64,000 bases of DNA, taken from assembly GCA_963763135.1 (NCBI GenBank), contig CAVXNJ010000001.1, forward strand, positions 1 through 64,000, read 5' to 3'. The notes beneath the pieces are model-generated. The model saw nothing but the letters and a program-made list of their open reading frames with translations. It was not told where the DNA came from and searched no databases. This document shows, in pieces, positions 45,289-54,762 of the stretch. The translations under genes and the position numbers were made by a program. Every line of letters starts with the position of its first letter. Position 1 is the stretch's first letter. The stretch is from JANMZO01 sp963763135. Lineage in GTDB: Bacteria; Actinomycetota; Acidimicrobiia; Acidimicrobiales; JANYDT01.

Positions 45289-46281
45289 CTATTCCCGGTC
45301 GACCCCGGCCGCGCTCGCAACCCACTTCCACAACTCGGTACGACGCGTTGGAGTGTCGGACGCACGGGTGGAGGGAAGTTTGTGGATTGATCGGGGTCGG
45401 CGATCCAGCCAGAAGCGCCCAGTCGATTCGATCGGTGTCTCATCGTCGGCCGCCAACCAGATGAGGGTGTCAGCCCCTTGCAGAGGCGAGCGAAGAAGTG
45501 GGCCAACGATCTTTCGAAACGTCGGGAGCGACTCTTCCACCCCCGGTGTATCGGCCCATCCGGGATGCAATGCCTGGTACACGACCTCATCGGCCGGAAC
45601 TCGCTCGGCCCACATCTCGTTGAGCGTGACCTGCGCCCGCTTGGCGCGGGCATACTGCTCAGCGCCCTTGTAGGTGCCCGGACTCATCTCCAGGTCGTCG
45701 ACGCGCAGCTTGCTCGCGTACATCCCACCCGATGACATCGTAAGCACGCGTCCCGGCAGCATGATCTCGGGGGTATGTGCGCGCAGCAGCGGGAGAAGTA
45801 GTTCGGTCAGAAGAAACGGACCGACAACCTGACTCGCCACCGTCTGCTCGATCCCCTCGGCGCTCACGACCCGACTCGCACTGAGTGCCCCGGCATTGTG
45901 AATGAGCACGTCGAGGCGCCCGAGCCTGTCGTGCACCACAGCAGCCGCGGCTCGAACCTGAGCCAGGTTTCCCATGTCAGCGATCACGGTATGGATCCGT
46001 TCGGGTTTCGTAAGCGCGCTGATCTTTGCTGCCACGGACTCGGTCTTCGCCTCGTTTCGACCGAGCAACAGCAGCGTTGCCCCCATCAGCGCCAACTGCT
46101 CACATGTCACCAGACCCAGCCCTGACGTTGCTCCGGTTACGAGAACGGTGCGGCCCGTGAGGTCGTAGGAGTCGAGTTTCCGCCAGTGGTCGGATCGAGA
46201 CCTCACGTCGTATCCGATCCTGGTGAAGCTGGAACCGATCGGGCCTTCCAGGGCGCCATCGAGCAGATCGCTGAAGTTCAT
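45289..46281 (-). CDS. Short-chain dehydrogenase/reductase
   Basis: A 330-residue SDR. The cofactor motif TGATSGLG is at 49-56, NAG at 129-131, the Ser near 183-184 (TMSSGGMY), and the catalytic YxxxK is Tyr210-Lys214. It resembles the retinol dehydrogenase/WWOX-like classical SDRs, with a long N-terminal extension. Probably NADP-linked oxidoreduction of a lipid alcohol or ketone; it leads the crotonase operon. It is divergent from the racemase. Confidence 0.92.
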   Translation of the reverse strand: MNFSDLLDGALEGPIGSSFTRIGYDVRSRSDHWRKLDSYDLTGRTVLVTGATSGLGLVTCEQLALMGATLLLLGRNEAKTESVAAKISALTKPERIHTVIADMGNLAQVRAAAAVVHDRLGRLDVLIHNAGALSASRVVSAEGIEQTVASQVVGPFLLTELLLPLLRAHTPEIMLPGRVLTMSSGGMYASKLRVDDLEMSPGTYKGAEQYARAKRAQVTLNEMWAERVPADEVVYQALHPGWADTPGVEESLPTFRKIVGPLLRSPLQGADTLIWLAADDETPIESTGRFWLDRRPRSIHKLPSTRASDTPTRRTELWKWVASAAGVDRE

Positions 46282-46373
46282 CGTTCGACAGTACGCGCCG
46301 CAACCGTGTTACTGGGAGCCCGAATCCGTTCCGACGTCCCCACGGCCCGCGCCCGGCCCGATACGCTCGCATC

Positions 46374-47432
46374 ATGCGCTTCAAATCGATGATCACTGCT
46401 GTCGACGCCCATGCCTGCGGAGAACCCGGACGCGTGATCACCGGCGGGGTGCCCCACGTACCGGGCAACACGATGTTCGAGAAGATGCAATGGCTCCATA
46501 CGAACTACGACTGGTTGCGCAAGCTCATGCTGCAGGAACCCCGCGGCTATCCGGCCATGTGCTGCAACGTGATCCTTCCTCCCACCCATCCCGAGGCCGA
46601 CGCGGGCTACGTGATCATGGAGCACACCGAGTACCCGGCCATGTCGGGGTCCAACACGATCTGTGTGGCAACCGTGCTGCTCGAAACCGGGATCATTCCG
46701 ATGGTCGAACCCGTCACCGAAATGACGTTGGAAGCACCGGCCGGCCTCATTCGGGTACGGGCGGAGTGCTCGAACGGCAAAGTCACCCAGGTCACGTTCC
46801 AGAACGTCCCGGCATACGCGGCATATCTCGACGCCGTGATCGACGTACCACAACTCGGCAAGGTCACCGTAGATGTCGGCTGGGGCGGCATGTTCTACGC
46901 CATCGCCGACGCTGCGCAGATCGGCATCGACCTCACCGCCGAAAACGCGGCCGAAGTCGTACGGGTCAGCGCCATGATCCGTCAGGCGGCGATCGAGCAA
47001 CTACCCGTCGTGCATCCGGTCAACCCGGAGATTCACGACATCACGATCTCGCAACTGTCCGGTCCCCCGGTTCATCCGACCGCTCACCGCCGAAACGCGG
47101 TGACCATGGCGTCTGGATTTCTCGATTGGGACCGCCCTTCGACGTGGAAGGGTGCGATCGACCGCTCGCCATGCGGCACCGGCACCTGCGCCAAGATGGC
47201 CGTTCTTCATGCCAAGGGTCAGCTCGGCCTGAACGAGGACTTCATCCACGAGAGCCTCATCGGCACACTCTTCACCGGCCGCCTGATTGAAGAGACCATG
47301 CTCGGTTCGCAGAAGGCCGTCGTACCAACCATCGGCGGCCAGGGCTGGATCACGAGCATTTCGCAGTACGTGCTCGACCCGACCGACCCGTTCCCCCAGG
47401 GTTTCGTGGTCGGCGACATCTGGGCCAGCTGA
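46374..47432 (+). CDS. Proline racemase-family enzyme with Ser/Cys active site
   Basis: A 352-residue proline racemase-superfamily protein. The first active-site position, usually cysteine in MCGH, is Ser91 (YPAMSGSNTI), with Ser93 in the place of the usual histidine. The second is Cys267 in DRSPCGTGT, preceded by Asp263. Such Ser/Cys members include 4-hydroxyproline epimerases, whereas Thr/Cys members are trans-3-hydroxyproline dehydratases. It therefore acts on a hydroxyproline-like substrate, but the reaction is not settled. No hydroxyproline catabolic partners are adjacent. Confidence 0.88.
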   Translation: MRFKSMITAVDAHACGEPGRVITGGVPHVPGNTMFEKMQWLHTNYDWLRKLMLQEPRGYPAMCCNVILPPTHPEADAGYVIMEHTEYPAMSGSNTICVATVLLETGIIPMVEPVTEMTLEAPAGLIRVRAECSNGKVTQVTFQNVPAYAAYLDAVIDVPQLGKVTVDVGWGGMFYAIADAAQIGIDLTAENAAEVVRVSAMIRQAAIEQLPVVHPVNPEIHDITISQLSGPPVHPTAHRRNAVTMASGFLDWDRPSTWKGAIDRSPCGTGTCAKMAVLHAKGQLGLNEDFIHESLIGTLFTGRLIEETMLGSQKAVVPTIGGQGWITSISQYVLDPTDPFPQGFVVGDIWAS

Positions 47433-47501
47433 CCGGATCGTTCCGGTTCGTGTCGCGATCCGCTCTGTTCGGGCGACCGTGAGATCAACACAATCGTTGC
47501 T

Positions 47502-48137
47502 ATGAACGCAACCGCCACACCTGCACACGTCTCTGACCGCGTCGTCCTTGTAATCGACGTACAGGAGTCATTTCGTCAACGCCCACTCTGGGCGGCCCGC
47601 TCCAACCCGGAGATCGAGAGGGACATCAACCGCGTGGTGGGCCATGCCCGCTCCGCCGGTGACCTCGTAATCTGGGTATTGCACGCCGAGCCGGGGACCG
47701 GCGGGCCGTTCGACCCCGAATCCAGCTTCGTTCGGCTGCTCGACGGACTTGATAAGCGCGCCGATGAGCTGACTCTCACGAAAACATCGCACAACTGCTT
47801 TACCACGACGAACCTTCAACAGATCCTCACACAGCGGGCGATTCGGGAAGTCGTGATCACTGGTATCCGAACCGAGCAGTGCTGTGAAACAACAGCGCGC
47901 TTAGCAAATGACCTCGGCTATGACGTGACATACCTGCTCGATGCCACGCTCACCTTTCCATCCCCCAGGGTCGGTGCGCCGACGGACCGAACCGTCGAGG
48001 AGATCGTCGCGGATCCCACCACGATGTCGTGCGAAGCCATGCTCGAGCGGACCCGTTACGCCCTCGACGGCCGCTTCGGCCACGTGACGACCGTCGACGA
48101 GTGGCTTCGTCAGGCGACCGCAACCGCAAAACGCTGA
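47502..48137 (+). CDS. Isochorismatase-family cysteine hydrolase
   Basis: A 211-residue cysteine hydrolase. The Asp-Lys-Cys triad is Asp19 (LVIDVQESF), Lys94 (TLTKTSHNCF) and Cys127 (GIRTEQCCETTA). Family members hydrolyse amides such as nicotinamide, N-carbamoyl compounds or isochorismate. It lies 69 bases after the racemase-family gene and may share its transcript; a GlxA-type regulator follows after 36 bases. Confidence 0.9.
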   Translation: MNATATPAHVSDRVVLVIDVQESFRQRPLWAARSNPEIERDINRVVGHARSAGDLVIWVLHAEPGTGGPFDPESSFVRLLDGLDKRADELTLTKTSHNCFTTTNLQQILTQRAIREVVITGIRTEQCCETTARLANDLGYDVTYLLDATLTFPSPRVGAPTDRTVEEIVADPTTMSCEAMLERTRYALDGRFGHVTTVDEWLRQATATAKR

Positions 48138-48173
48138 GAACACGAGCGCCGAGAACATGGCACGCTGGGCAAC

Positions 48174-49106
48174 GTGAAACGGGTGGACTGCCGCGTTGTC
48201 TTTGTCCTCGTACCGGGGGTCCACCTGTTGGACCTGGCCGGGCCGGCGCAGGTGTTCTCCTACGGTGCTGACGTCGGCCACCCCTACGAGTTGTCATACG
48301 TCGGCGATCGGCCAACCGTGGTCAGCCACCAGGGTGTTGTGCTGCAATGCTCCACCGACGAACCTGTTCTCGACCCGCACGATCTCATCGTCATACCGGG
48401 CTGGCGGGCGGCGGCGCTGTCGGATTCTCCACGAATCAGCAAATCTTTGGCGGCATGGGTTGTTCGCCATCATGCGTCGGGGGGAATCGTAGCCAGCGTG
48501 TGTGCTGGAGCAGAGGCCCTCGGCCGCTCCGGTCTCCTCGACGGGCGCCGCTGCACAACCCATCACGACCTCCAGGACGAACTTGCCGAACGCTATCCCC
48601 GGGCCACCGTCGTGAAGGACGTCTTGTTCGTCGAAGACTCGCGGGTCCTGACGTCAGCAGGCATCGCGAGCGGAATCGACCTGGCTCTGCACATCATGGC
48701 CACTCGCCACGGACCGGCGGTCGCGGCCCGCCTCGCTCGTCTCATGGTCGTTTACGCCAGGCGAAATGGCGCTGCCGAACAACACAGCCGGATGCTCAGC
48801 CACCGACTTCATCTCATCGATGTTGTCCATCGGGCGCAAGACGTCATCGATGCCCGCTTCAACGAACGCCTCGCCCTCGCTGACCTCGCATCCATTTCGG
48901 GCGTAAGTGAACGCACGCTCACCCGGAGCTTCCGACAGGCGATCGGCATCAGCCCGTTGCAATATCAGCAAACCCTCCGCCTCGAGCGGGCTGAGCATCT
49001 GATTGCGGGTGGTTCGACGGTCGAGGCCGCCGCATCCGCGGTGGGGTTCTCCGACGCCCGCATGCTCCGCAGACTCCGTAGCAACGCGAGTGGGAGAAAT
49101 CCTTAA
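48174..49106 (+). CDS. GlxA-family AraC regulator with DJ-1/PfpI domain
   Basis: A 310-residue regulator. The N-terminal domain (residues 1-195) is a DJ-1/PfpI fold (VVFVLVPGVHLLDLAGPAQV, and the nucleophile elbow with VASVCAGAEALG). The C-terminal AraC helix-turn-helix pair has LADLASISGVSERTLTRSFR and AASAVGFSDARMLRR. In known cases such proteins control catabolism of amines or small amides, which suits the preceding hydrolase. It probably regulates that gene. Confidence 0.92.
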   Translation: MKRVDCRVVFVLVPGVHLLDLAGPAQVFSYGADVGHPYELSYVGDRPTVVSHQGVVLQCSTDEPVLDPHDLIVIPGWRAAALSDSPRISKSLAAWVVRHHASGGIVASVCAGAEALGRSGLLDGRRCTTHHDLQDELAERYPRATVVKDVLFVEDSRVLTSAGIASGIDLALHIMATRHGPAVAARLARLMVVYARRNGAAEQHSRMLSHRLHLIDVVHRAQDVIDARFNERLALADLASISGVSERTLTRSFRQAIGISPLQYQQTLRLERAEHLIAGGSTVEAAASAVGFSDARMLRRLRSNASGRNP

Positions 49107-49157
49107 GCACCGACCCCGACCACTTCAGGCTGTCGTCCACGGCGACGATGAACGACC

Positions 49158-50945
49158 GTGGCAGATTTCTCCAGCAGCGAACTTCCTGACGCGCTCAGTT
49201 ACGAATCGCTAATTGCTGCGATTGAACAGGTCCACGTTCCGATAATCGTGACCGACGCGAGCGGCCACGTGGTCCTGGCCAACGAGGCCTGGCGGATGTA
49301 CCACCCGGTTCCCGAATCCGACGTACCGATCACCGAATGGATGACGCAATTCCGCTTCTTCGATGCCGAGGGTGAGCAATCCATCAGCCACGAGGAAGCA
49401 CCGGTCGGGCGGGTAATGCGCGGCGAACGGGTTCGCGACTACGAGTACTCCGTACTCAGCAAGGATGGCGAACTCCGTTTCCGTCGGGCGAACGGCCACC
49501 AACTTCATGACGCTTCCGGAAAGGTCGTCGGTGCGGTCTTCGCCCTTCATGACATCACGATGCAGCGTCGGGCCGACGCGGCGCTGAACAAACGAGCGCT
49601 GTACGACTCTCTGACCGGACTCGCGAACCGTGCACTGCTCATCGATCGACTCCAACAGACGCTCGCGCGAAATCAACGTGACGGTGGATCCGTCGCCGTG
49701 CTTCTGTGCGACTTGGACCGCTTCAAGTGGGTCAACGACGCGTTCGGACACTCGCTCGGAGATCGCCTTCTCGTCGAGATTTCGCAGCGCATCTCGTCAG
49801 TCGTCCGCGGTGGCGACACGGTGGCCCGCCTTGGCGGCGACGAGTTCGTGATCCTCACGGAAAGCCCGTCGGACAACCCGACCGACCGTGGGCTGCTGGA
49901 ACTCTCCCAGCGCATCCGTGATGCCGTCGGTCACGAAATTCAGCTCGACGGGGCGTCGTTCTACCCGTCACTCAGCATCGGTATCGCAACGAGCACACGG
50001 GGTCGTGCGTCTACGGAGACCCTCCTCCGCGACGCCGACACCGCCATGTATCAGGCCAAGGAGGCGGGCGAGGGTTATGCGTCGTTCGACGAGGCCATGC
50101 GTAACCGGGCGCTCCGCCGAGTTGAAGTTCGACGCCTGATCGAAACTGCGATCGAGCGCGGTCGGCTCAGTCTCCACTATCAGCCGATTGTCGAAAGCAG
50201 AACCGGGCGTTTGGTCAGCGTCGAAGCGCTCGTGCGGATCATTCACGATGATTTCGTCGTTGGTCCGAGTGAGTTCATCCCGGTCGCCGAAGATGCCGGG
50301 ATCGTGGAACCGATCGACCGTTGGGCGCTACAGGAAGCCACCCGACAACTTCTGCTGTGGCGGGCCAACGGATGCGATCCTTCGACGGCCATCGCGTGCA
50401 ACGTTTCGGCTCGCTCACTGGCCACCGAGACCTGGACCCGCGCCGCGCTCCAAGCGGCCGAACTCGTCGGCGCGGCCCAACTCCGGATCGAACTGACCGA
50501 GACCGCAATGATTCACGCGACCGGCTCGGCGCTCCAGAACATCGGCCGACTCTGCGACGCTGGAATCGCCCTGGGTCTCGATGACTTCGGCACCGGCTAC
50601 GCATCGCTGACCCACCTGCGCACCATGCCGGTGTCGTTCATAAAGGTCGACCGGTCGTTCGTTGCCGGTCTCGGGGTCGACGCCAACGATACCGCCATCG
50701 TGGACGCCACGATGCGTATGGCCGCGGCGCTGGGGCTCGATGTGGTCGCAGAAGGGGTCGAAGATTGTGTGCAGCGAGACATGCTCGAAACGTTCGGGTG
50801 CCACCGGCTACAGGGCTTTCTGTACGCGAAGCCACTTCCGGGCCACGAGATCAACGCCATTCTCCAGGCCCAGGCGCAAGGGTTGAATCCGCTTCACCGA
50901 CCCACACCGTCCACGCTCGTCGGTTCAGTCAGCTCGTTTGTCTGA
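49158..50945 (+). CDS. PAS-GGDEF-EAL cyclic-di-GMP protein
   Basis: A 595-residue soluble signalling protein with an N-terminal PAS domain (IIVTDASGHVVLANEAW), a GGDEF domain with LGGDEF and an RxxD inhibition site (RGGD) five residues before it, and an EAL domain with EALVRI, NVSARSLA, ELTETAMI, LDDFGTGYASL and IKVDRSFV. Both active sites look intact, so it may make or break cyclic di-GMP depending on its sensor. It follows the GlxA-type regulator and precedes the ion channel gene. Confidence 0.94.
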   Translation: MADFSSSELPDALSYESLIAAIEQVHVPIIVTDASGHVVLANEAWRMYHPVPESDVPITEWMTQFRFFDAEGEQSISHEEAPVGRVMRGERVRDYEYSVLSKDGELRFRRANGHQLHDASGKVVGAVFALHDITMQRRADAALNKRALYDSLTGLANRALLIDRLQQTLARNQRDGGSVAVLLCDLDRFKWVNDAFGHSLGDRLLVEISQRISSVVRGGDTVARLGGDEFVILTESPSDNPTDRGLLELSQRIRDAVGHEIQLDGASFYPSLSIGIATSTRGRASTETLLRDADTAMYQAKEAGEGYASFDEAMRNRALRRVEVRRLIETAIERGRLSLHYQPIVESRTGRLVSVEALVRIIHDDFVVGPSEFIPVAEDAGIVEPIDRWALQEATRQLLLWRANGCDPSTAIACNVSARSLATETWTRAALQAAELVGAAQLRIELTETAMIHATGSALQNIGRLCDAGIALGLDDFGTGYASLTHLRTMPVSFIKVDRSFVAGLGVDANDTAIVDATMRMAAALGLDVVAEGVEDCVQRDMLETFGCHRLQGFLYAKPLPGHEINAILQAQAQGLNPLHRPTPSTLVGSVSSFV

Positions 50946-51011
50946 CCACGCTATTCGCTAAGCTAAGCGCGCGAACGAACCGCGAAGTTTGCGTAAACAT
51001 ACGGGGTCTGA

Positions 51012-53105
51012 GTGGTCGATCGACCTATGCATGTGCCCCCGGTCCCTGCCGAAAGTCACCTGAAGAACTTTCATGCGGAGCTGGAGCAACAGGATATGGC
51101 GCAAGACCCCGAGGCATCTGACCTCACCCGTCAACCGAAGACGTCGTTGAAACGCCAACTCCGTTATCGCTTCGACAACGCTCTTTCGCGTGGCCCGAGC
51201 GTCGTGTTCGCCTGGCTCGGCCTGGTCACGTTCGGCATCGCCGTGATTTCGACCGCCGCGGTCATGGGCACGCACATGGCCGGCGTCAACGGGAAAGACT
51301 CACTGAGCCTCGGTGACGCGTTCTGGGAGTCGATCATGCGGGCGCTCGGGCGAGGCGGCGTGGGATCAGACAAGGGTTGGATCGCCAGGGGCTACGGCCT
51401 CGTCATGCTCACCCTCGGCCTGATGATCGGCGGCACGCTGATCGGTCTTATTTCAACGGCATTTCGCGAGCGAATCCTCTTGCTTCGAAAGGGCCGCAGC
51501 TTCGTCATAGAGGAAGACCACACAGTCATTCTGGGCTGGTCGTCGCGAGTCGCCAGCATCATAAGTGAGCTTATTATTGCCAATGAGAGCCGCAGCCGCA
51601 CCGCGGTTGTCGTGCTCGCGGAAGCCGACAAGACCGCAATGGAGGACAGCCTGCGGGACCGCATCAGCGATTTCCGGACCACCCGGGTCGTATGTCGTAG
51701 CGGCAACATCTCGTCGCCGGATGACCTCAAGCTAGCGAACATCAACGCCGCTCGAAGCATCATCGTCGTTGGCAGCGATGACAACGCCGTGGTCAAGTCG
51801 CTGTTGGCCATTCATTCGACCGGAGCATCGGCGCCAGTCGTGGCCGAGGTCAACGGGGCCGAGACCGCCCGCACCGTCCGTGAACTGTTCGACGGCAACG
51901 TAGCCATCGTGAGCGCGGCGACCGTTGTCGGCGACCTGGCCGCGCAGGCGTGCCGCCAACGTGGGCTCAGCCAGGTCTTCCGCGAACTTCTCGACTTCGA
52001 CGGTGACGAGCTTTACATCGCCCCGTTCCCCGAACTGACCGGCCGCACTTACGCTGACACGGTGTTGGCGTTCGAGAAGAGCACGCCAATCGGGCTGTTG
52101 GGAGGCGATGGCCGCGTCGTGCTCAACCCGGCTCCGTCCACGGTTCTCGCCCCGTCGGATCAGGTTATTGCGATCGCTGCGGATGACAGTGAATACGTCT
52201 ACACGGGAGTGAAGCCTCCCGCTCGTCGGCTCGAGCCGAGGAAGACCGCGCCGAGCACCGCAGTGCGTCGGACGATCATCGCCGGGTGGAGTCATCTCGG
52301 CCCGCGTGTCATTGCTGAACTCGACAAGTTCGCCCGGTCCCGAACGCTCATCGAGGTGTTGTTGGACCCGACGCGAATCGACATCGACGCGGTGAAGGCC
52401 TCCGTCGCCGCACAGCACGTCAAGCTGAAGTTCACGCCATGTTCAAGTGCACCGGAGGAACTGGCTCGCTACGCGTCGCGCCATGTTTTCCACGATGTGA
52501 TCGTCCTCGGTCAGCGCGAAGTCGGCTCCACCGAGTCGGCAGACGCGCAGACACTGCTCACGCTCCTGGCATTCAACCGACTGGTCAAGCGCAAGAATCT
52601 TCAGGACGTGCGCGTGGTCGCTGAACTCCTCGAAATCCGGCACACTCCGCTCGCCGAGGCGACCGGCGCCGACGATTTCGTGGTGAGCGACGAACTCGGC
52701 AGCCTCATGATTGCGCAGATATCTGAGCGTCATGAACTGGAGCAGGTATTCGAGCGACTCTTTGACCACGCCGGCGAGAACATCGAACTCGCGCCGGCAG
52801 CGCGTTACGGCGCTACCGAGGCGTCATGCTTCGCCGACATCGTCGCGGTGGCCTCGGCCATCGGTCATACGGCGATCGGCTACCGGTCAGCCGAGGATCG
52901 CCAGGTCCGCCTCAACCCGGCCAAGAGCGCGCCTCTCACGTTGACGGCAGCTGATGAGGTGGTGGTGCTTCGTTCCGCGCCACGACCAACCATGGTCCGA
53001 CAGAATCTCGATCGGGCGCAGAGCCGCACGCATCTCGACGACGAACTGGCTGCAGAGATCGCGCAATTCCCGCAGGTGAGTTCGCCGATCGCCGCGCAAT
53101 CATAA
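51012..53105 (+). CDS. CASTOR/POLLUX-type ion channel
   Basis: A 697-residue protein with two strong transmembrane helices near residues 62-84 and 124-150. Between them lies a pore-helix region with GDAFWESIMRALGRGGVGSD. Two RCK/TrkA-N-like modules follow: one begins HTVILGWSSRVASIISELI (about 168) and the second begins RRTIIAGWSHLGPRVIAEL (about 420). This is the arrangement of CASTOR/POLLUX channels, known in plants as nuclear calcium or potassium channels in symbiosis; bacterial members are poorly studied. The usual K+ filter TVGYG is not visible and LGRGGVGSD occupies the place. Confidence 0.85.
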   Translation: MVDRPMHVPPVPAESHLKNFHAELEQQDMAQDPEASDLTRQPKTSLKRQLRYRFDNALSRGPSVVFAWLGLVTFGIAVISTAAVMGTHMAGVNGKDSLSLGDAFWESIMRALGRGGVGSDKGWIARGYGLVMLTLGLMIGGTLIGLISTAFRERILLLRKGRSFVIEEDHTVILGWSSRVASIISELIIANESRSRTAVVVLAEADKTAMEDSLRDRISDFRTTRVVCRSGNISSPDDLKLANINAARSIIVVGSDDNAVVKSLLAIHSTGASAPVVAEVNGAETARTVRELFDGNVAIVSAATVVGDLAAQACRQRGLSQVFRELLDFDGDELYIAPFPELTGRTYADTVLAFEKSTPIGLLGGDGRVVLNPAPSTVLAPSDQVIAIAADDSEYVYTGVKPPARRLEPRKTAPSTAVRRTIIAGWSHLGPRVIAELDKFARSRTLIEVLLDPTRIDIDAVKASVAAQHVKLKFTPCSSAPEELARYASRHVFHDVIVLGQREVGSTESADAQTLLTLLAFNRLVKRKNLQDVRVVAELLEIRHTPLAEATGADDFVVSDELGSLMIAQISERHELEQVFERLFDHAGENIELAPAARYGATEASCFADIVAVASAIGHTAIGYRSAEDRQVRLNPAKSAPLTLTAADEVVVLRSAPRPTMVRQNLDRAQSRTHLDDELAAEIAQFPQVSSPIAAQS

Positions 53106-53156
53106 GTCCGCATACAGTTTGGGTGTCGAACTGGAGGGCTTCGCTGCGAGCGTGTC

Positions 53157-53810
53157 TCAGCGCCAGGGACGTATGTCGATGCCGATCATGTCGGCTCGGC
53201 GGGCAGCTTCGAGCCCGAGGTCGGTGTCTTCGAAGACAACACAACGTTTGGGTTCTACATCCAGTCGGCGGGCGGCCTCGAGGTAAACATCAGGTTCCGG
53301 CTTGTGCCGTTCGGTGTCATCGGCTCCAACGACCGTAACGAACAGGTCGAGCACGCCGATCTGGTGAAGCGTCTTCTCCACGACCCATCGCTCCCCTCCA
53401 CTTCCCACGGCCAGCGGAAGGGTGCCGTGGTATCGGTACGCCACCTCCGTCACGACTTCGATCGGTTGCACGTGGGTCAACGACTCGAGGTACAGCGCCT
53501 CCTTGCGGTGGTTCAGCGCATCGACATCGATCCCGAGAACCTGCTGCTCCTCGGCAAGGATCCGGATGATCTTCTCCGTCGACATTCCCCCGAATGCGTA
53601 GAACTGGTCTTCCGGGAATTCGAGACCGACTTCACGGAGCGCCGCCACCCAGGCCACGTAATGGATCGGCATCGTGTCAGCGAGGGTTCCATCGCAGTCG
53701 AAGATGAGCGCCACCGTCTGCGGCGGCGGGGTCCACAGCGAGGACGAATTGGCGGGCGCAGAAGTTGGCGGCTCGGACACGACTCGCCAATCTAACGACC
53801 TGACCGGCAC
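53157..53810 (-). CDS. HAD-family phosphatase (beta-phosphoglucomutase-like)
   Basis: A 217-residue HAD hydrolase. Motif I is DCDGTLADT (Asp38, Asp40), motif III lysine is in ERHKPEPDVYL, and motif IV is VVFEDTDLGLEAA. The helical cap between them is of the beta-phosphoglucomutase/YqaB kind. It should dephosphorylate a sugar or other small phosphate. The N-terminal 30 residues are low-complexity and the true start may be later. Convergent with the channel gene across a 51-base gap. Confidence 0.88.
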   Translation of the reverse strand: MPVRSLDWRVVSEPPTSAPANSSSLWTPPPQTVALIFDCDGTLADTMPIHYVAWVAALREVGLEFPEDQFYAFGGMSTEKIIRILAEEQQVLGIDVDALNHRKEALYLESLTHVQPIEVVTEVAYRYHGTLPLAVGSGGERWVVEKTLHQIGVLDLFVTVVGADDTERHKPEPDVYLEAARRLDVEPKRCVVFEDTDLGLEAARRADMIGIDIRPWR

Positions 53811-53820
53811 CGCAGATCGA

Positions 53821-53870
53821 CAGGCCGAATCGACAGTCCGAATCGCAGGCCGAATCGACAGCCCGAATCA
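53821..53870. repeat. 25-bp tandem duplication upstream of the fasciclin gene
   Basis: Two head-to-tail 25-bp units, 53821-53845 and 53846-53870, differing at two positions. Each contains GGCCGAATCGACAG and CCGAATC. They lie between the HAD gene start and the fasciclin gene, 100-150 bases before the latter. Confidence 0.85.
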
Positions 53871-53971
53871 TTCCAAGAAATTCCGACTAAACGCTCATCC
53901 AGATCTGCTGGTCATTCCGGATACGACCCAACGGCCAACGGGCCGCCATACCTACCTCTGGGAGACCCCGC

Positions 53972-54688
53972 ATGCGCAAGACCCTGTTTGTTGCCCTGTC
54001 GTCGGCCGTACTGAGCCTCTTCGCCTTCTCCGGCGCTCAGGCCCAATCCGATCCGGGCACGATCATCGACGTGGCCTCGGCCAACCCTGATTTCTCCACC
54101 CTCGTCACCGCCGTGAAAGCCGCCGAACTGGTCGAGACGCTGTCCGGCCCCGGTCCCTTCACCGTGTTCGCCCCGACCAACGCGGCGTTCGAGAAACTGC
54201 CGGCAGGCACGCTCGACACGCTCCTGGCCGATCCCAAGGGAGCGCTCACCGACGTGTTGAAGCTTCACGTCATCGCCGGATCGGTCGATGCCGCAGCGGC
54301 AACCGCTGCCGCCGGCACCGAAGTTGAGACGCTCGGCGGCAAGGTCGCGGTGGCCAAGGACGGCGACAAGCTGACCATCGGTGGAGCGACGATCGTGACG
54401 ACCGACATCAAAGCCTCGAATGGCATCATCCATGTCATCGATGCCGTAATCACCGCCCCGGCCGCTGCAGAGGCCGCCACCACAGAAACCACCGCTGCGG
54501 CCGCTGAGGAAACGGCCGACGAAACGGTCGCCCCGACGCCGACCGAGGTTGCTACCGGCGACGACGGCCTGGCCGCGTCCTCGAGCAGCAATACCGGCCT
54601 TCTGCTTGGTCTCGGAGCCGTCGCACTATTCGGCATCGTCGCCTCGTCGACCGTGCTGACCCGGGCCAAGGCCCGCCGGAACGACTGA
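53972..54688 (+). CDS. Secreted fasciclin-domain protein with sorting-signal-like tail
   Basis: A 238-residue protein: signal peptide (residues 1-24), one fasciclin (FAS1) domain with the H1 and H2 boxes TVFAPTNAAFEKL and GIIHVIDAVI, an acidic Ala/Thr-rich spacer (165-200), and a C-terminal SSSNTG, a hydrophobic segment (210-227) and a basic tail RAKARR. That tail has the layout of a sortase signal with SNTG in the place of LPXTG. FAS1 domains mediate adhesion. A sortase gene follows immediately, with a hairpin between. Confidence 0.9.
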   Translation: MRKTLFVALSSAVLSLFAFSGAQAQSDPGTIIDVASANPDFSTLVTAVKAAELVETLSGPGPFTVFAPTNAAFEKLPAGTLDTLLADPKGALTDVLKLHVIAGSVDAAAATAAAGTEVETLGGKVAVAKDGDKLTIGGATIVTTDIKASNGIIHVIDAVITAPAAAEAATTETTAAAAEETADETVAPTPTEVATGDDGLAASSSSNTGLLLGLGAVALFGIVASSTVLTRAKARRND

Positions 54689-54707
54689 TTTCCGGTTGTA
54701 GTACACC

Positions 54708-54739
54708 GGTGGTGGCGTGATCCGATTCACGCCACCACC
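54708..54739 (+). terminator. Hairpin between fasciclin and sortase genes
   Basis: A perfect 13-bp stem (GGTGGTGGCGTGA with its complement) around a 6-base loop, starting 20 bases after the fasciclin stop and ending 24 bases before the sortase start. It would end the fasciclin transcript or act as an attenuator that lowers expression of the sortase. Confidence 0.8.
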
Positions 54740-54762
54740 ACTACCGGTTCCCCTCTCCGCCC

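Noticed and set aside
53821..53870. A CRISPR or attachment site in the 25-bp duplication
   Set aside because: Two tandem units only, with no spacer, integrase or tRNA near.
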